Assembly (NCBI RefSeq): GCF_000014885.1
Contig: NC_011566.1
Span: forward strand, 4,462,501-4,526,500
Length of the DNA: 64,000 nucleotides
Direction: 5' to 3'
Source of the DNA: Shewanella piezotolerans WP3
GTDB taxonomy: Bacteria > Pseudomonadota > Gammaproteobacteria > Enterobacterales > Shewanellaceae
Part shown: one piece after another, positions 17,696-26,734 of the stretch
How positions within the stretch are numbered: position 1 is the stretch's first letter
How the letters are laid out: every line of letters starts with the position of its first letter
Position numbers and translations under genes: made by a program
The notes under the pieces: generated by a model
Seen by the model: only the letters and a program-made list of their open reading frames with translations
Databases searched by the model: none
What the model was told of the DNA's origin: nothing

Positions 17696-19642
17696 TTACA
17701 CTTTCTGCGAACTGGGCACTTGCCTGTTTTCGGCAACCACCAGCATTTCGCATTTAGGGCAATCGAAAACCAGCTTTAATACATCTTTGCCTATCTCTAA
17801 CACCATGGGATCGGCTTTAATCCCTGGCACCTCTTTCGGGCACAAATTAAAGTTAAAGCGCAGGCAGTGCTTAGTGACCATTAATGGTACATCTTCAGTA
17901 ACACCGTTTTTCTCATAGGTGTCTTGAATATCGATAACCCCATGGCGTTGGTAAAACGCTTTCGCTTTATCATTGGCTACGTTACCTAAGTAGCTTAAGT
18001 GCTTCATTGGGTATACCGCATCACGATTATATTCCCACGCTTTAGGCCGTTGATAATCATTGACTCGTGCCAACTCTAATGCTGCCACTGTGTCACGTCG
18101 TAAGCCATTTAGTACGGAGGTAGGAATAAACCACGCCTGTGCTGTTTCAATGTTAATCTGTTGAGCATTAAAGTCGGTACTACCCAGCTTACCCAGCTGT
18201 TTACGTAAGCCTTTTAGTGCCTTTTCAACATCTGTGGCCGGCGTTTTTTCGCAAACTAAAGACTGTGTTGCAGTGTGACCGTAGACATCGGTCATGGTCA
18301 ATGACACCCCCTCATCACTATCACTAAGGGTAATATCAACACCAATAATCCGTTTAGCCGACTCTTTGGATAATACTGCTTCAAAGGCCTGATTATGATT
18401 GCGGTAAATAGTCATACCGACCTGCAGTTCTTTAGGCATACGGGCAACAAAGAGTTTTAAGCCGTCAGCTCGATTGACTCGCAACCCTTTTAACTTGTCG
18501 TCAGACTGTTTAGCTTCGGCGTAGTTACTTGGGAAAAAGCATAGGCCATCACCATTGTTGAACGTATGTTCCGAGGCGACTTCAATAAAATCTTTGCCTA
18601 TGCGCTTAACGGTTGCGACCTCTTCACCAATATATTTTGGTGAACGAAAGTCGTTCATCCCCTGGCTACGTTCATGGACAAAATAATCGGTTTTGCCACG
18701 GTTGAAAGTTTTCTCTGGATCAGGCGTAAAGGTATGTTCGCAACGACCATGGGATGATGCACTAAACTCCGGACGCTTAGCGATAATCTTGTCTAACTCT
18801 TGGCGATAATGAGCAGTCACATTTTTTACGTAGCTGAGATCTTTAAGGCGGCCTTCAATTTTAAATGAGCGTACACCGGCATCAATTAACGCTTCCAAGT
18901 TATCCGTTTGGTTATTATCTTTAAGCGACAGTAGATGTTCGTTCTGCGCCAAAACTTCACCCTGACGGGTTTTCAGATCGCCAGGAAGGCGGCAAAGTTG
19001 TGAACATTCACCGCGGTTTGCACTGCGGTTACTGAAAGAGTGACTTAAATTACACAGGCCACTGTAGGCAACACATAGCGCACCATGAATAAAGAACTCA
19101 ATTTGCATGTTGGTTTTGGCAGCAACATCTCGGATCTGGCTCAAGCCAAGTTCACGCGCGAGTACCACTTGAGAGAAACCAACTTGCTCTAAAAATGCCA
19201 CTTTTTCAGGATTTCGGTTATCCATCTGCGTACTGGCATGCAGTGCAATCGGTGGCAAGTCGAGCTGTAAAATCCCCATATCTTGCACAATTAATGCATC
19301 CGCTCCGGCTTCATACACTTGCCAGATGAGCTTTTGCGCAGCATCTAGCTCCTGTTCATCCATCAAAATGGTGTTAATCGCCACAAACACTTGTGCGTGA
19401 TATTGATGAGCGAAGCGACAAAGCCGAGCGATATCTTCAACGCTATTACCTGCAGTGGCGCGCGCACCAAATGCAGGACCACCGATATATACAGCATCGG
19501 CACCATGGCGAATAGCTTCAATACCAAAGTCTGCATTTTTAGCCGGCGCTAACAACTCAAGACGATTAGAATTGGTTTCTAGAGGCGCCAAAGGCTCACC
19601 AGCAGGCTTTTCATTAGGTCTGAAGATGCCAACATTGCTCAT
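17696..19642 (-). CDS. rlhA: 23S rRNA 5-hydroxycytidine C2501 synthase (U32 family)
   Basis: A 648-residue member of the U32 'peptidase' family, of the long type matching E. coli RlhA (YdcP), which hydroxylates C2501 of 23S rRNA; the shorter TrhP (YegQ) acts on tRNA. The U32 core has LELLAPAKNADFGIEAIRHGADAVYIGG and FIHGALCVAYSGLCNLSHSFSNRSANRGECSQLCRLP, with the four conserved cysteines. RSQGMNDFRSPKYIGEEV and the C-terminal cysteine pair FDCPKCEML fit RlhA. The frame is open from a TTG at 19657, but the ATG at 19642 fits better. E. coli RlhA is 653 residues. Confidence 0.88.
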   Translation of the reverse strand: MSNVGIFRPNEKPAGEPLAPLETNSNRLELLAPAKNADFGIEAIRHGADAVYIGGPAFGARATAGNSVEDIARLCRFAHQYHAQVFVAINTILMDEQELDAAQKLIWQVYEAGADALIVQDMGILQLDLPPIALHASTQMDNRNPEKVAFLEQVGFSQVVLARELGLSQIRDVAAKTNMQIEFFIHGALCVAYSGLCNLSHSFSNRSANRGECSQLCRLPGDLKTRQGEVLAQNEHLLSLKDNNQTDNLEALIDAGVRSFKIEGRLKDLSYVKNVTAHYRQELDKIIAKRPEFSASSHGRCEHTFTPDPEKTFNRGKTDYFVHERSQGMNDFRSPKYIGEEVATVKRIGKDFIEVASEHTFNNGDGLCFFPSNYAEAKQSDDKLKGLRVNRADGLKLFVARMPKELQVGMTIYRNHNQAFEAVLSKESAKRIIGVDITLSDSDEGVSLTMTDVYGHTATQSLVCEKTPATDVEKALKGLRKQLGKLGSTDFNAQQINIETAQAWFIPTSVLNGLRRDTVAALELARVNDYQRPKAWEYNRDAVYPMKHLSYLGNVANDKAKAFYQRHGVIDIQDTYEKNGVTEDVPLMVTKHCLRFNFNLCPKEVPGIKADPMVLEIGKDVLKLVFDCPKCEMLVVAENRQVPSSQKV

Positions 19643-19855
19643 AAAAAAATCACTCAAAAAGGAAAAGACTATTATTTTGGGCGAAGATTATAGCAAAATC
19701 TCACATTTGGCGTTAGCTAATATACTCAGCAATACTAGCCATTAATGAAGAACATCAACGGCTAGTCAGTAACAATCGAGAAGAGTTACTTGCTTGGAGG
19801 AAGTTAAGCGACTGATTACTTGTTCATTAATCCAGCAGCGCTAGTAAGGGTTCGC

Positions 19856-20062
19856 TTAAGTAAACAGATCGAAGGCGTTACCTAAGGCGGAAGATTTTCC
19901 TTTATAAAATTCGGTATAGCTGCAGTTACTACAAGTCACTGCGTAATAACGCTTGTTCTGCATATCAAAAATACGTGACCAAAAGCCGCCTGACACACGA
20001 ATTTCACCGGTTTCAAACTCTCTATTGTTACACTTAATACATGTCCATTTATCATGTTGCAT
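19856..20062 (-). CDS. Zinc-ribbon nucleic-acid-binding-type protein (zinc_ribbon_13)
   Basis: A 68-residue protein with two Cys pairs, CIKCNNREFETG and CSNCSYTEFYKG, forming a zinc ribbon. The GEIRVSGGFWSRIFDMQNKRYYAVTC middle is characteristic of the small DUF2082-type 'nucleic-acid-binding protein with Zn-ribbon'. The actual ligand is unproven. It is a stand-alone gene 55 bp downstream of the cupin gene on the same strand. Confidence 0.82.
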   Translation of the reverse strand: MQHDKWTCIKCNNREFETGEIRVSGGFWSRIFDMQNKRYYAVTCSNCSYTEFYKGKSSALGNAFDLFT

Positions 20063-20117
20063 AGTGACGATCTTCCTTGTTGATTTACTATCTATAACGG
20101 CTAATAACGACTTAAAA

Positions 20118-20435
20118 CTAGTAATGCACCGCTAACCAAATTGTCTCTGCTTGCTCGCATGTCCAAGCGACTCGATGCTTTACATGGGAGTCAATATTGA
20201 CATAGTCGCCTTGCTTTAAGAGCAGCATTTCGCCAGTTTCAAACTCTAATTTAGCCGCGCCCTGCATCACCATCACCCATTCGCTGCGTTCCTGATCATA
20301 CCACTGCCCAGCGGGAGTCACGTGGGCTTTAGAGGTAATACGCTCGACTAAAACGCCATCTGTACTTACGATTGGCTCAAACTGCTCTCGCGTAAGATCT
20401 TTAGCCAAGTTACCAAAAATATTAGCTTTATCCAC
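20118..20435 (-). CDS. Cupin domain protein (intact copy)
   Basis: A 105-residue single-domain cupin. Cupin motif 1 is represented by WVMVMQGAAKLEFETGE and motif 2 by GDYVNIDSHVKHRVAWT, with histidines that could bind metal. It starts at a GTG (20435) preceded by AAGGA at good spacing. The first 43 codons are duplicated just upstream (20497-20626) at the end of norR with one base difference, so this gene is one product of a partial tandem duplication. Substrate unknown. Proximity to norR hints at nitrosative-stress regulation (weak inference). Confidence 0.85.
   Translation of the reverse strand: MDKANIFGNLAKDLTREQFEPIVSTDGVLVERITSKAHVTPAGQWYDQERSEWVMVMQGAAKLEFETGEMLLLKQGDYVNIDSHVKHRVAWTCEQAETIWLAVHY
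20305..20434. repeat. Tandem partial duplication, copy 1 (in intact cupin gene)
   Basis: 130 bp repeated at 20497-20626 in the same orientation with a 192-bp offset. The only difference is C at 20365 versus T at 20557. The near identity means the duplication is recent or kept identical by gene conversion. Confidence 0.95.
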
Positions 20436-20465
20436 TTATTTATCCTTTGCTTCAGCCTTAGCAAC

Positions 20466-20627
20466 TCATTGAATAATGAGCTTGATCGTATCGATTTGCC
20501 CAGCGGGAGTCACGTGGGCTTTAGAGGTAATACGCTCGACTAAAACGCCATCTGTATTTACGATTGGCTCAAACTGCTCTCGCGTAAGATCTTTAGCCAA
20601 GTTACCAAAAATATTAGCTTTATCCAT
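20466..20627 (-). pseudogene. Truncated cupin duplicate overlapping norR stop
   Basis: An ATG-started frame of 53 residues whose first 44 match the intact cupin next door (MDKANIFGNLAKDLTREQ onward, with one Ser/Asn change), then diverge into nine unrelated residues and a stop. Both cupin motifs are missing, so it cannot be a functional cupin. Its ATG overlaps the norR stop (ATGGATAA, 20620-20627), the layout of a translationally coupled pair. This suggests that the original cupin gene began here and that the intact copy now sits behind a duplicated start region with its own GTG and ribosome site. Confidence 0.8.
20497..20626. repeat. Tandem partial duplication, copy 2 (next to norR)
   Basis: The second copy of the 130-bp repeat at 20305-20434, 129 of 130 bases identical. 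It ends exactly at the norR-cupin junction. Confidence 0.95.
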
Positions 20628-22233
20628 TGCCCAGCCCACCATCATTGTTATCAATAACGATACTCTTGCTCACACGTATACCCAAACGTTTTGCCAAACG
20701 ATTTAAGTTAGCACGATCCATCTGCAGCGCTTTAGCGGTTGCAGACCAGTTACCATGATACTGAGTCATGGTTTGCAAAATACGTTGCCGCTGAAAGTCA
20801 TCAGTCTGCTGCTTAAGGTTTCCCTGTGCTAACACCTCGATTTCCAGTGCTGAGTCTTCAGCTTTATTCTTGCTATCATCACCTTGAGGGTTAGTCGATA
20901 ACAATAGAGCTAAATGGGTGAGTCCAATACGCACTATCGCTGCAGTGCTCTCACTTCTCGCTCGCAACGCAGCTCGGCTAATAACGTGCTCGAGCTCACG
21001 TACATTACCGGGCCAGTCATATTGGTTTAGCATTTTTATCGCGCTAGCGTTTAGGGTCAACTGACTCATGCCAAGCTTACGCCGCGTTAATTCAATAAAG
21101 TAGCCACTAAGCAAACTGATGTCGCCTTCACGCTGCCTTAATGGCGGGACAATAACGGGATACACACTCAGACGGTGATACAGATCGGCGCGAAAACGCC
21201 CCTGCTCTACCTCGACTTTTAATTGTCTATTGGTTGCAGCAAGAATACGCACGTCGACATACTCTACATCGTCTTTACCGACAACTTGGATCTCTTGATT
21301 CTGCAGCGCCCTAAGTAACTTACTCTGTACCGCTAATGGCAACTCGCCAATTTCATCTAAAAATATGGTGCCGCCGCTGGCTAGGCTGAACTTACCGGTT
21401 CGATTTCGATCCGCACCTGTAAATGCACCTTTGACGTGACCAAATAGCTCACTCTCAATTAGGCTTTCAGGTAGCGCGGCACAGTTAACATACACCAAAG
21501 GCCCTTCACTTCGGCTAGATTGGCGATGTAGAGTTCTTGCCACCAGCTCCTTGCCGACGCCAGTTTCTCCCTCGATTAAAATAGAAAAATTAGAGGCGGC
21601 AACCATCTCGATTTCACGTTTGAGTTTAACCATGATCTCGCTGTTACCGATTAGCTCGCCACCGTCTTTAACTAATGCTTCGTGGGTCAGCTCAGCAACA
21701 ACCTGCTGATTATGTTTAGAAAGCAGTTCAAGCTGCTGCAATAATATCGCTGTGTTTAAGGTGGCTGCTGACATAGCAGCAATAATGTCTAGTGTACGCT
21801 TAGGGATCTCATCAAATACATTGGGGACCATACTGTCTAAAGTCAAAATACCGATCAGCTTGTCATCTGACAATAATGGTAACCCCATACAAGCATGCAC
21901 AGGGAGGTCACCTTCATGGGAAAGCAGTAGGCCATCATAAGGATCCGCTAGCTTGCTGTCAGCTGCAAAACGAACCGGTGTTTGCGATGAAGATATCAGC
22001 TCGAATCTTGGATGAGCTGCGATTTCAAATCGACGTCCTAAAGTTTCTTTAGTCAGACCTTGTAGTGCTAGCGGCTTCAAATACTCACCTTGCACATGCA
22101 GCAGCACTACAGCGTCGCAATTAACAGTATGACGCACCGTATTAAGCAAGCGCTCAAACCTGTCATGATTTGTCAGGCTGTTGGTGAGATCTAGCGCGAG
22201 TTGCACCAAAGCAGCAGAAGATATTTCACTCAC
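20620..22233 (-). CDS. norR: Nitric oxide-responsive sigma-54 activator NorR
   Basis: A 537-residue bacterial enhancer-binding protein. An N-terminal GAF domain (residues about 15-165), which binds NO through a non-haem iron in E. coli, is followed by an AAA+ domain with Walker A GETGVGKELVAR, the sigma-54 contact loop GAFTGADRNRTGKF and Walker B GGTIFLDEIGELP. A C-terminal Fis-type helix-turn-helix (GNWSATAKALQMDRANLNRLAKRLGI) completes it. It is divergent from a small membrane protein gene, nnrS and hmp, its likely targets; two good GT-N7-AC sites and a sigma-54 promoter lie between. Confidence 0.95.
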   Translation of the reverse strand: MSEISSAALVQLALDLTNSLTNHDRFERLLNTVRHTVNCDAVVLLHVQGEYLKPLALQGLTKETLGRRFEIAAHPRFELISSSQTPVRFAADSKLADPYDGLLLSHEGDLPVHACMGLPLLSDDKLIGILTLDSMVPNVFDEIPKRTLDIIAAMSAATLNTAILLQQLELLSKHNQQVVAELTHEALVKDGGELIGNSEIMVKLKREIEMVAASNFSILIEGETGVGKELVARTLHRQSSRSEGPLVYVNCAALPESLIESELFGHVKGAFTGADRNRTGKFSLASGGTIFLDEIGELPLAVQSKLLRALQNQEIQVVGKDDVEYVDVRILAATNRQLKVEVEQGRFRADLYHRLSVYPVIVPPLRQREGDISLLSGYFIELTRRKLGMSQLTLNASAIKMLNQYDWPGNVRELEHVISRAALRARSESTAAIVRIGLTHLALLLSTNPQGDDSKNKAEDSALEIEVLAQGNLKQQTDDFQRQRILQTMTQYHGNWSATAKALQMDRANLNRLAKRLGIRVSKSIVIDNNDGGLGNG

Positions 22234-22311
22234 AAGTATAGTAAACCTAATCGTCTAAAACTGGCTTTAGCTTATCATGCTAGCCACTATCCATCAAAAG
22301 CACTCCAATGA

Positions 22312-22322
22312 GTCATAATGAC
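22312..22322. promoter_or_regulatory. NorR-type binding site 1
   Basis: GTCATAATGAC fits the NorR core GT-N7-AC and is a near-perfect palindrome. It lies about 80 bp upstream of the sigma-54 promoter, as expected for an enhancer site. Confidence 0.75.
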
Positions 22323-22336
22323 TACAAAGCAGCGTA

Positions 22337-22347
22337 GTCATTATGAC
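22337..22347. promoter_or_regulatory. NorR-type binding site 2
   Basis: GTCATTATGAC, the same palindromic core as site 1, 25 bp further on. Confidence 0.75.
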
Positions 22348-22378
22348 TACAATCATTCAATTAAACGGCTGAATGCTA

Positions 22379-22389
22379 GTAATTATCAC
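22379..22389. promoter_or_regulatory. Possible third NorR site
   Basis: GTAATTATCAC matches only the minimal GT-N7-AC pattern. E. coli norVW has three such sites, which makes it worth noting, but it is weak alone. Confidence 0.4.
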
Positions 22390-22400
22390 TAGCGTGAATA

Positions 22401-22417
22401 TTGGCACGGTTATCGCA
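22401..22417 (+). promoter_or_regulatory. Sigma-54 promoter for the NO-response operon
   Basis: TTGGCACGGTTATCGCA matches the -24/-12 consensus TGGCAC-N5-TTGCA with one change at the -12 element. It lies 47 bp before the first ATG of the operon. Confidence 0.8.
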
Positions 22418-22463
22418 ATACACTAGTTCAAGCACACTGTAGCAGAGCAAATGGAGCAAACTC

Positions 22464-22820
22464 ATGATAGCCACACAATCAATGCCCTACTCTCACGAAA
22501 ATTTAGTCGACGAGCTAACTAAAAAACAGAACATTCAGCTTGCTGCGACATCAACAGCCAAGCAACGTACGTTAGTGCAACTTGGGGCAGCATCGAATCG
22601 ATTTTATTCACATGCACTGATTGGCGGCAACAGCACCATGTTGATTGCGATCATTGGCTTACTCTTGTGCATTTTAGTTGGTTATTCCTATGCTGATAGC
22701 TTTTCATTGTGGGCACAAGTCGCCAGCCACATCGGTTTGATACTGTTTGCGACAGCAGTAAAAATTGGCTACGTGATGCGCTGCATAGGACTCGATGGCA
22801 TGGGGCACTTACAGTTGTAG
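22464..22820 (+). CDS. Small membrane protein of the NorR operon, unknown function
   Basis: A 118-residue protein with a soluble N-terminal half (residues 1-50) and two membrane helices (about 57-75 and 83-105), ending IGLDGMGHLQL. No named family is recognised. It is the first gene after the sigma-54 promoter and is followed after 66 bp by nnrS, so it should be induced by NO. It may work with NnrS or in respiratory protection; this is inference from position only. Confidence 0.7.
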   Translation: MIATQSMPYSHENLVDELTKKQNIQLAATSTAKQRTLVQLGAASNRFYSHALIGGNSTMLIAIIGLLLCILVGYSYADSFSLWAQVASHIGLILFATAVKIGYVMRCIGLDGMGHLQL

Positions 22821-22886
22821 CAAGGCCCTAGGAAAGAATTTTGATCGCAATTACCGTTTACGACTACCATTTGGACAACAATACTG

Positions 22887-24143
22887 ATGCAAACGATTAG
22901 CTCTGCCAAGACCAAGCAAATACTCTCAGCCAGCGGTGAAGTAGAGGCTGTAGTAATAAAACCTGATTCATTGTTGAGCAAGATCAGCGATATGCCTATA
23001 TGGGAGCTTGCTTTCAGACCTTGGTTTTTAGCTGCCACGTTATCATCTGTGCTAAGCATTGCAGCTTGGCTACTCTTTTTACATGGTCAGCTACCTAGCT
23101 TAGCAACAACGGGTCTAAGCCCTGTTGTTTGGCATATTCATGAAATGTTATTTGGTTTTGCAGCGACGATTGCGGTTGGCTTTTTGCTCACAGCCGCCCA
23201 GACCTGGACTAACCGCCGCAGCATAAACGGTTTACCATTAATAGCGCTTACACTAATCTGGCTAGCGGTACGTGGCTTACTCTGGTCGAATGACCCCAAA
23301 TTACAGCTAGCAGCGGTTGCACTGCAGGCATCTTGGTGGCTTATCTCGATTGGTTATTTAGCCAGTATGGTGATTAAAGCTAAAAGCAGTCGCAACTATC
23401 AATTCATTCCATTATTAACAGCAATGATGTCATTCAATATTGGCTTTTTACTGGCTGATATAAATGGCTATACCGAGTTGGCGATGCACCTTTCTCGCTG
23501 TGCTATTTTACTGTTTTGCTTGTTAGTCGGCATCATTGGTGGCCGCGTCATTCCATTTTTCACCGGCAGAGGCGCTGAAAATGCCAAGGTAAAACCAACA
23601 CCGCAACTCGATAAATGGTTACCTTGGGTTTCTCTACTCGGACTGGCCGTCTTTTTCACTGGCTACTTCATCGAACTCCCTTTTACACCAGCAACACTGT
23701 TGATGCTAGCAGGTGCCATGCATCTGTTACGCTTACTTAACTGGAACAGCCTAGCCACAATAAAAGTACCGCTGCTGTGGTCACTGCACGGTTCATACTT
23801 AGCCTTAGGACTGGGCTTGATTGCGCTCGGGGCTAGCTATCATATTGACGCGTTACGTTTTGCTGATGCGCTGCACTTAATCACGGTGGGCACCTTAGGT
23901 GCGATGATCCTCGCGATGATCGCGCGCGTCTCATTAGGTCATACAGGTCGGCCACTCAAGCCTCACTTTTCAATCAATATCGCTTTTATGCTTATTCTTG
24001 CAGGTGCTTTGGCACGAGTAATATTACCGTTAGCTCAGCAGCCTATTTTGGCTTGGGATATCAGTGCTACTTGCTGGGTAGCCGCCTTCAGTTTATTCAT
24101 CTGGCACTACAGCTTAATACTTGTGCGCCCAAGGCCGAGCTAA
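22887..24143 (+). CDS. nnrS: NnrS family protein (haem-copper membrane protein)
   Basis: A 418-residue polytopic membrane protein with about 12 hydrophobic segments. NnrS family marks include AFRPWFLAATLSSVLSIAAWL at the start, VWHIHEMLFGFAATIAVGFLLTAAQTWT (His-x-x-Glu pattern), GGRVIPFFTGRGA and ALHLITVGTLGAMILAMIARVSLGHTGR. Members help cells survive nitric oxide, reportedly by preventing formation of iron-nitrosyl complexes. It stands between the small membrane gene and hmp in a NorR-type operon. Confidence 0.93.
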   Translation: MQTISSAKTKQILSASGEVEAVVIKPDSLLSKISDMPIWELAFRPWFLAATLSSVLSIAAWLLFLHGQLPSLATTGLSPVVWHIHEMLFGFAATIAVGFLLTAAQTWTNRRSINGLPLIALTLIWLAVRGLLWSNDPKLQLAAVALQASWWLISIGYLASMVIKAKSSRNYQFIPLLTAMMSFNIGFLLADINGYTELAMHLSRCAILLFCLLVGIIGGRVIPFFTGRGAENAKVKPTPQLDKWLPWVSLLGLAVFFTGYFIELPFTPATLLMLAGAMHLLRLLNWNSLATIKVPLLWSLHGSYLALGLGLIALGASYHIDALRFADALHLITVGTLGAMILAMIARVSLGHTGRPLKPHFSINIAFMLILAGALARVILPLAQQPILAWDISATCWVAAFSLFIWHYSLILVRPRPS

Positions 24144-24249
24144 ACAAGATCTATATCGTCGATATCAAAACAAATTAATAAGAACACAATTAGAAATTAC
24201 ACCCTAACAGTGCCGCTTTCCGGTACAAAAATTGATTAAGGATATTTAG

Positions 24250-25452
24250 ATGTTATCTGAAAAACATATCAGCATAGTTAAGAGCACCATTCCATTATTA
24301 GAGTCTGCTGGTACTGCCATCACCGAACACTTTTATAAACGTATGTTTAGCCAGAATCCAGAGCTAAAACATATCTTCAACTTAAGCCACCAGCACTCTG
24401 GCGGCCAGCCTGCTGCACTTTTCAATGCTGTTGCAGCCTATGCTAAAAACATTGATAACTTGGGCGCATTAACTGGCGCCGTTGAGCGCATTGCCCATAA
24501 ACACACCAGCTTTAATATTCAGCCAGAGCATTATCCAATCGTAGGTCATCACCTACTTGAAACCTTAAGAGAATTAGCACCAGATGCTTTTACTCCTGAA
24601 GTCGAAGAAGCTTGGGGTGCTGCTTACGGTGTACTCGCTGGGATCTTTATCGAGCGCGAAGGTGCCCTTTACCATAGAAGTGCCAATGAAACTGGCGGCT
24701 GGCAAGGCGCACGACAATTTACTATTACCGATAAAACGAAAGAATCAGAGCTGGTAACAAGCTTTGTGTTAACTCCTGTTGATGGCCAAGCTGTTATTGA
24801 CTTTGAACCCGGCCAGTACCTTGGGATCTGTGTAGAGCCCGCTGAACATGAATATCGTGAAATGCGTCAGTACTCACTATCGGATAAACCTAATGGCAAG
24901 CAGTACCGCATATCAGTTAAGCGTGAAGCACAAGCAACACCTGGTGTAGTGTCGAACTATCTGCATGATCACATGAATGTTGGTGACAGCCTTGATGTCT
25001 ATCCACCCGCTGGAGACTTTCATTACGAGGAGCGTGAAGCCCCTGTAGTACTCATTTCTGCAGGTGTAGGGGTGACTCCGATGCAATCTATGCTGGAGAT
25101 GTTGGCGGCTAAGTCTTTCGCTAAGCCAGTATTCTATCTACATGCTTGCGAAGGCGTAGAACAGCACTCATTTAACCAACGTGTTGAAACGCTAGGGCTA
25201 AGTTTAGATTTACAGCATCACACATGGTACCGCGATATTGCTCATTCAAATGAAGTTGCAGATGTTAGCAACATTCACCAAGGCTTTATGAACTTTGCCA
25301 CATTGAGAGATGCTCTTCCGATCGACAGTGGTGATTATTACCTATGTGGCCCCGTCGCCTTTATGCAGTTTGCCAAGCAGCAGCTGATAGAGTTAGGAGT
25401 AGATAGCTGCCGTATTCACTATGAAGTCTTTGGTCCACATGCTTCGCTATAA
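24250..25452 (+). CDS. hmp: Flavohaemoprotein, nitric oxide dioxygenase
   Basis: A cytosolic 400-residue enzyme that oxidises NO to nitrate with O2 and NAD(P)H. The globin domain (residues 1-138) has the proximal histidine in IAHKHTSF and the distal region FNLSHQHSGGQP. An FAD domain (about 150-260) follows with RQYSLSDKP, and then the NAD domain with ISAGVGVTPMQSML and YLCGPVAFM. The length is normal. It lies 106 bp after nnrS, in line with a NorR-controlled NO-defence operon, and ends before a long terminator hairpin. Confidence 0.95.
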   Translation: MLSEKHISIVKSTIPLLESAGTAITEHFYKRMFSQNPELKHIFNLSHQHSGGQPAALFNAVAAYAKNIDNLGALTGAVERIAHKHTSFNIQPEHYPIVGHHLLETLRELAPDAFTPEVEEAWGAAYGVLAGIFIEREGALYHRSANETGGWQGARQFTITDKTKESELVTSFVLTPVDGQAVIDFEPGQYLGICVEPAEHEYREMRQYSLSDKPNGKQYRISVKREAQATPGVVSNYLHDHMNVGDSLDVYPPAGDFHYEEREAPVVLISAGVGVTPMQSMLEMLAAKSFAKPVFYLHACEGVEQHSFNQRVETLGLSLDLQHHTWYRDIAHSNEVADVSNIHQGFMNFATLRDALPIDSGDYYLCGPVAFMQFAKQQLIELGVDSCRIHYEVFGPHASL

Positions 25453-25472
25453 GTGCTAGCCTATCAAGCCAT

Positions 25473-25510
25473 AAAGGAGCATACCGTCGACTGACGCTAT
25501 GCTCCTTTTT
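25473..25510. terminator. Bidirectional terminator after hmp
   Basis: AAAGGAGCATA and TATGCTCCTTT form an 11-bp perfect stem between hmp and the converging nitroreductase gene, with A- and T-rich ends. Confidence 0.8.
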
Positions 25511-25524
25511 AATATTCTTAGCTT

Positions 25525-26196
25525 TTAGATAAAATCGCAGATCTCTGCCAGCGGCTTCTTTTGTAATGCATGTTCAGGAACCGTCGCATCTTCACTTGGA
25601 TAACCTGCGATAATCAACATATAAGGCCGCTCATTGGCACTGTCTCTGCCGCAGACTTTACTAAGAAAAGACATAGGCTTAGGCGTATGAGTAAGCGTTC
25701 CTAGCCCTGCATTGTGCAATGCTTGGATCAAAAAACCAGTCGCAATACCAACCGATTCATGTACATAATAATTGGTTTTCTGCTCGCCTTCCTCTTCACT
25801 GCGTTTCTTACTGAAAATAGCAATTAACCAAGGAGCATGCTCAAGGTAGGGTTTACTGGCATTAGTGCCTAATGGCTTAAGCGCATCGAGCCACTCCTCT
25901 CCGGCACGCCCAGCATAAAAAGCTTGCTCTAACGCTTCAGCCTCATGGCGGATCTGAGCCTTAACCTCAGAGCTATTGATAGCAACAAAGTGCCAAGGCT
26001 GATGATTAGCACCATTGGGGGCTGTTCCCGCGGCCAAAATGCATTTTTCAATTAGCGCTTGTGGAACGGCTCTATCTGAGAACTTACGAATCGAGTGGCG
26101 ACGCTTTATGTCTTGATAGTGTTGCTCAGCTCTCTCAAGCATTTCATGCTCGGGGTACTCGATAAAATCCGTTAATGGATGATGCTCTTCCGACAT
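25525..26196 (-). CDS. Nitroreductase family protein
   Basis: A 223-residue FMN enzyme of the nitroreductase fold. Residues about 34-45 read RRHSIRKFSDRA, the usual FMN phosphate-contacting start, then LAAGTAPNGANHQPWHFVAI, SVGIATGFLIQALHNAGLGTLTHTP and MLIIAGYPSEDA at the expected places. The set and spacing also resemble iodotyrosine deiodinase/BluB-like members. The natural substrate is unknown. Adjacent MAPEG and SRPBCC genes run the same way but with gaps of about 100 and 40 bp. Confidence 0.88.
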   Translation of the reverse strand: MSEEHHPLTDFIEYPEHEMLERAEQHYQDIKRRHSIRKFSDRAVPQALIEKCILAAGTAPNGANHQPWHFVAINSSEVKAQIRHEAEALEQAFYAGRAGEEWLDALKPLGTNASKPYLEHAPWLIAIFSKKRSEEEGEQKTNYYVHESVGIATGFLIQALHNAGLGTLTHTPKPMSFLSKVCGRDSANERPYMLIIAGYPSEDATVPEHALQKKPLAEICDFI

Positions 26197-26300
26197 TTCT
26201 ACCTACCTTCATCGCAGCGCTTTGGCCACTGCTTATTATAGTTAACCGTGCAAATTTACTGTTCACTTGTTAGCAAAGCGGCAGTAATGCAATTTACTTC

Positions 26301-26693
26301 TTATGCCATGCTCGCGAGAAGTATCATAAAGATACAGCTCAACAAACCCAATATAACGATCGCTGATCGGGCCTTAGCATAGTTTCCAATATACAGAAAT
26401 GGGTGAACTAACCGAGTCAACACAAAAATAATGGATGCAAACGCACTTAATTCTGCATTAGCGCCAGCTAAATGCGCAATCAACACCGTAGCAGTAAACA
26501 ACCCTAAAGCCTCCCAAGCATTTTGCTGTGCTGGTAGCACTCTAATAGCATTACCGGTGAGTAACTTGAACTGCTCTCTCGGGTTTTCGCTATCAATATA
26601 CCCAAGCTGAGTCTTTTTATAATAGCCACCAAGCCCCGCGAGCAAGTACGGCAGTAAAGCGACTATGCCTAAACACCATAATGGTATCGTCAT
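26301..26693 (-). CDS. MAPEG family membrane protein
   Basis: A 130-residue integral membrane protein with four helices, in the eicosanoid/glutathione-metabolism superfamily. The loop with EQFKLLTGNAIRVLPAQQNAWEALGLF corresponds to the conserved E-N-x-x-E/R region, and FVLTRLVHPFLYIGN to the third-helix signature. The open frame reaches a TTG at 26705, but the ATG at 26693 follows GGAG at six bases and is chosen. Function in bacteria is largely unproven. Confidence 0.83.
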   Translation of the reverse strand: MTIPLWCLGIVALLPYLLAGLGGYYKKTQLGYIDSENPREQFKLLTGNAIRVLPAQQNAWEALGLFTATVLIAHLAGANAELSAFASIIFVLTRLVHPFLYIGNYAKARSAIVILGLLSCIFMILLASMA

Positions 26694-26734
26694 AACATTC
26701 TCCAACTAAAGTTATCTATCGATATTAATATGAG

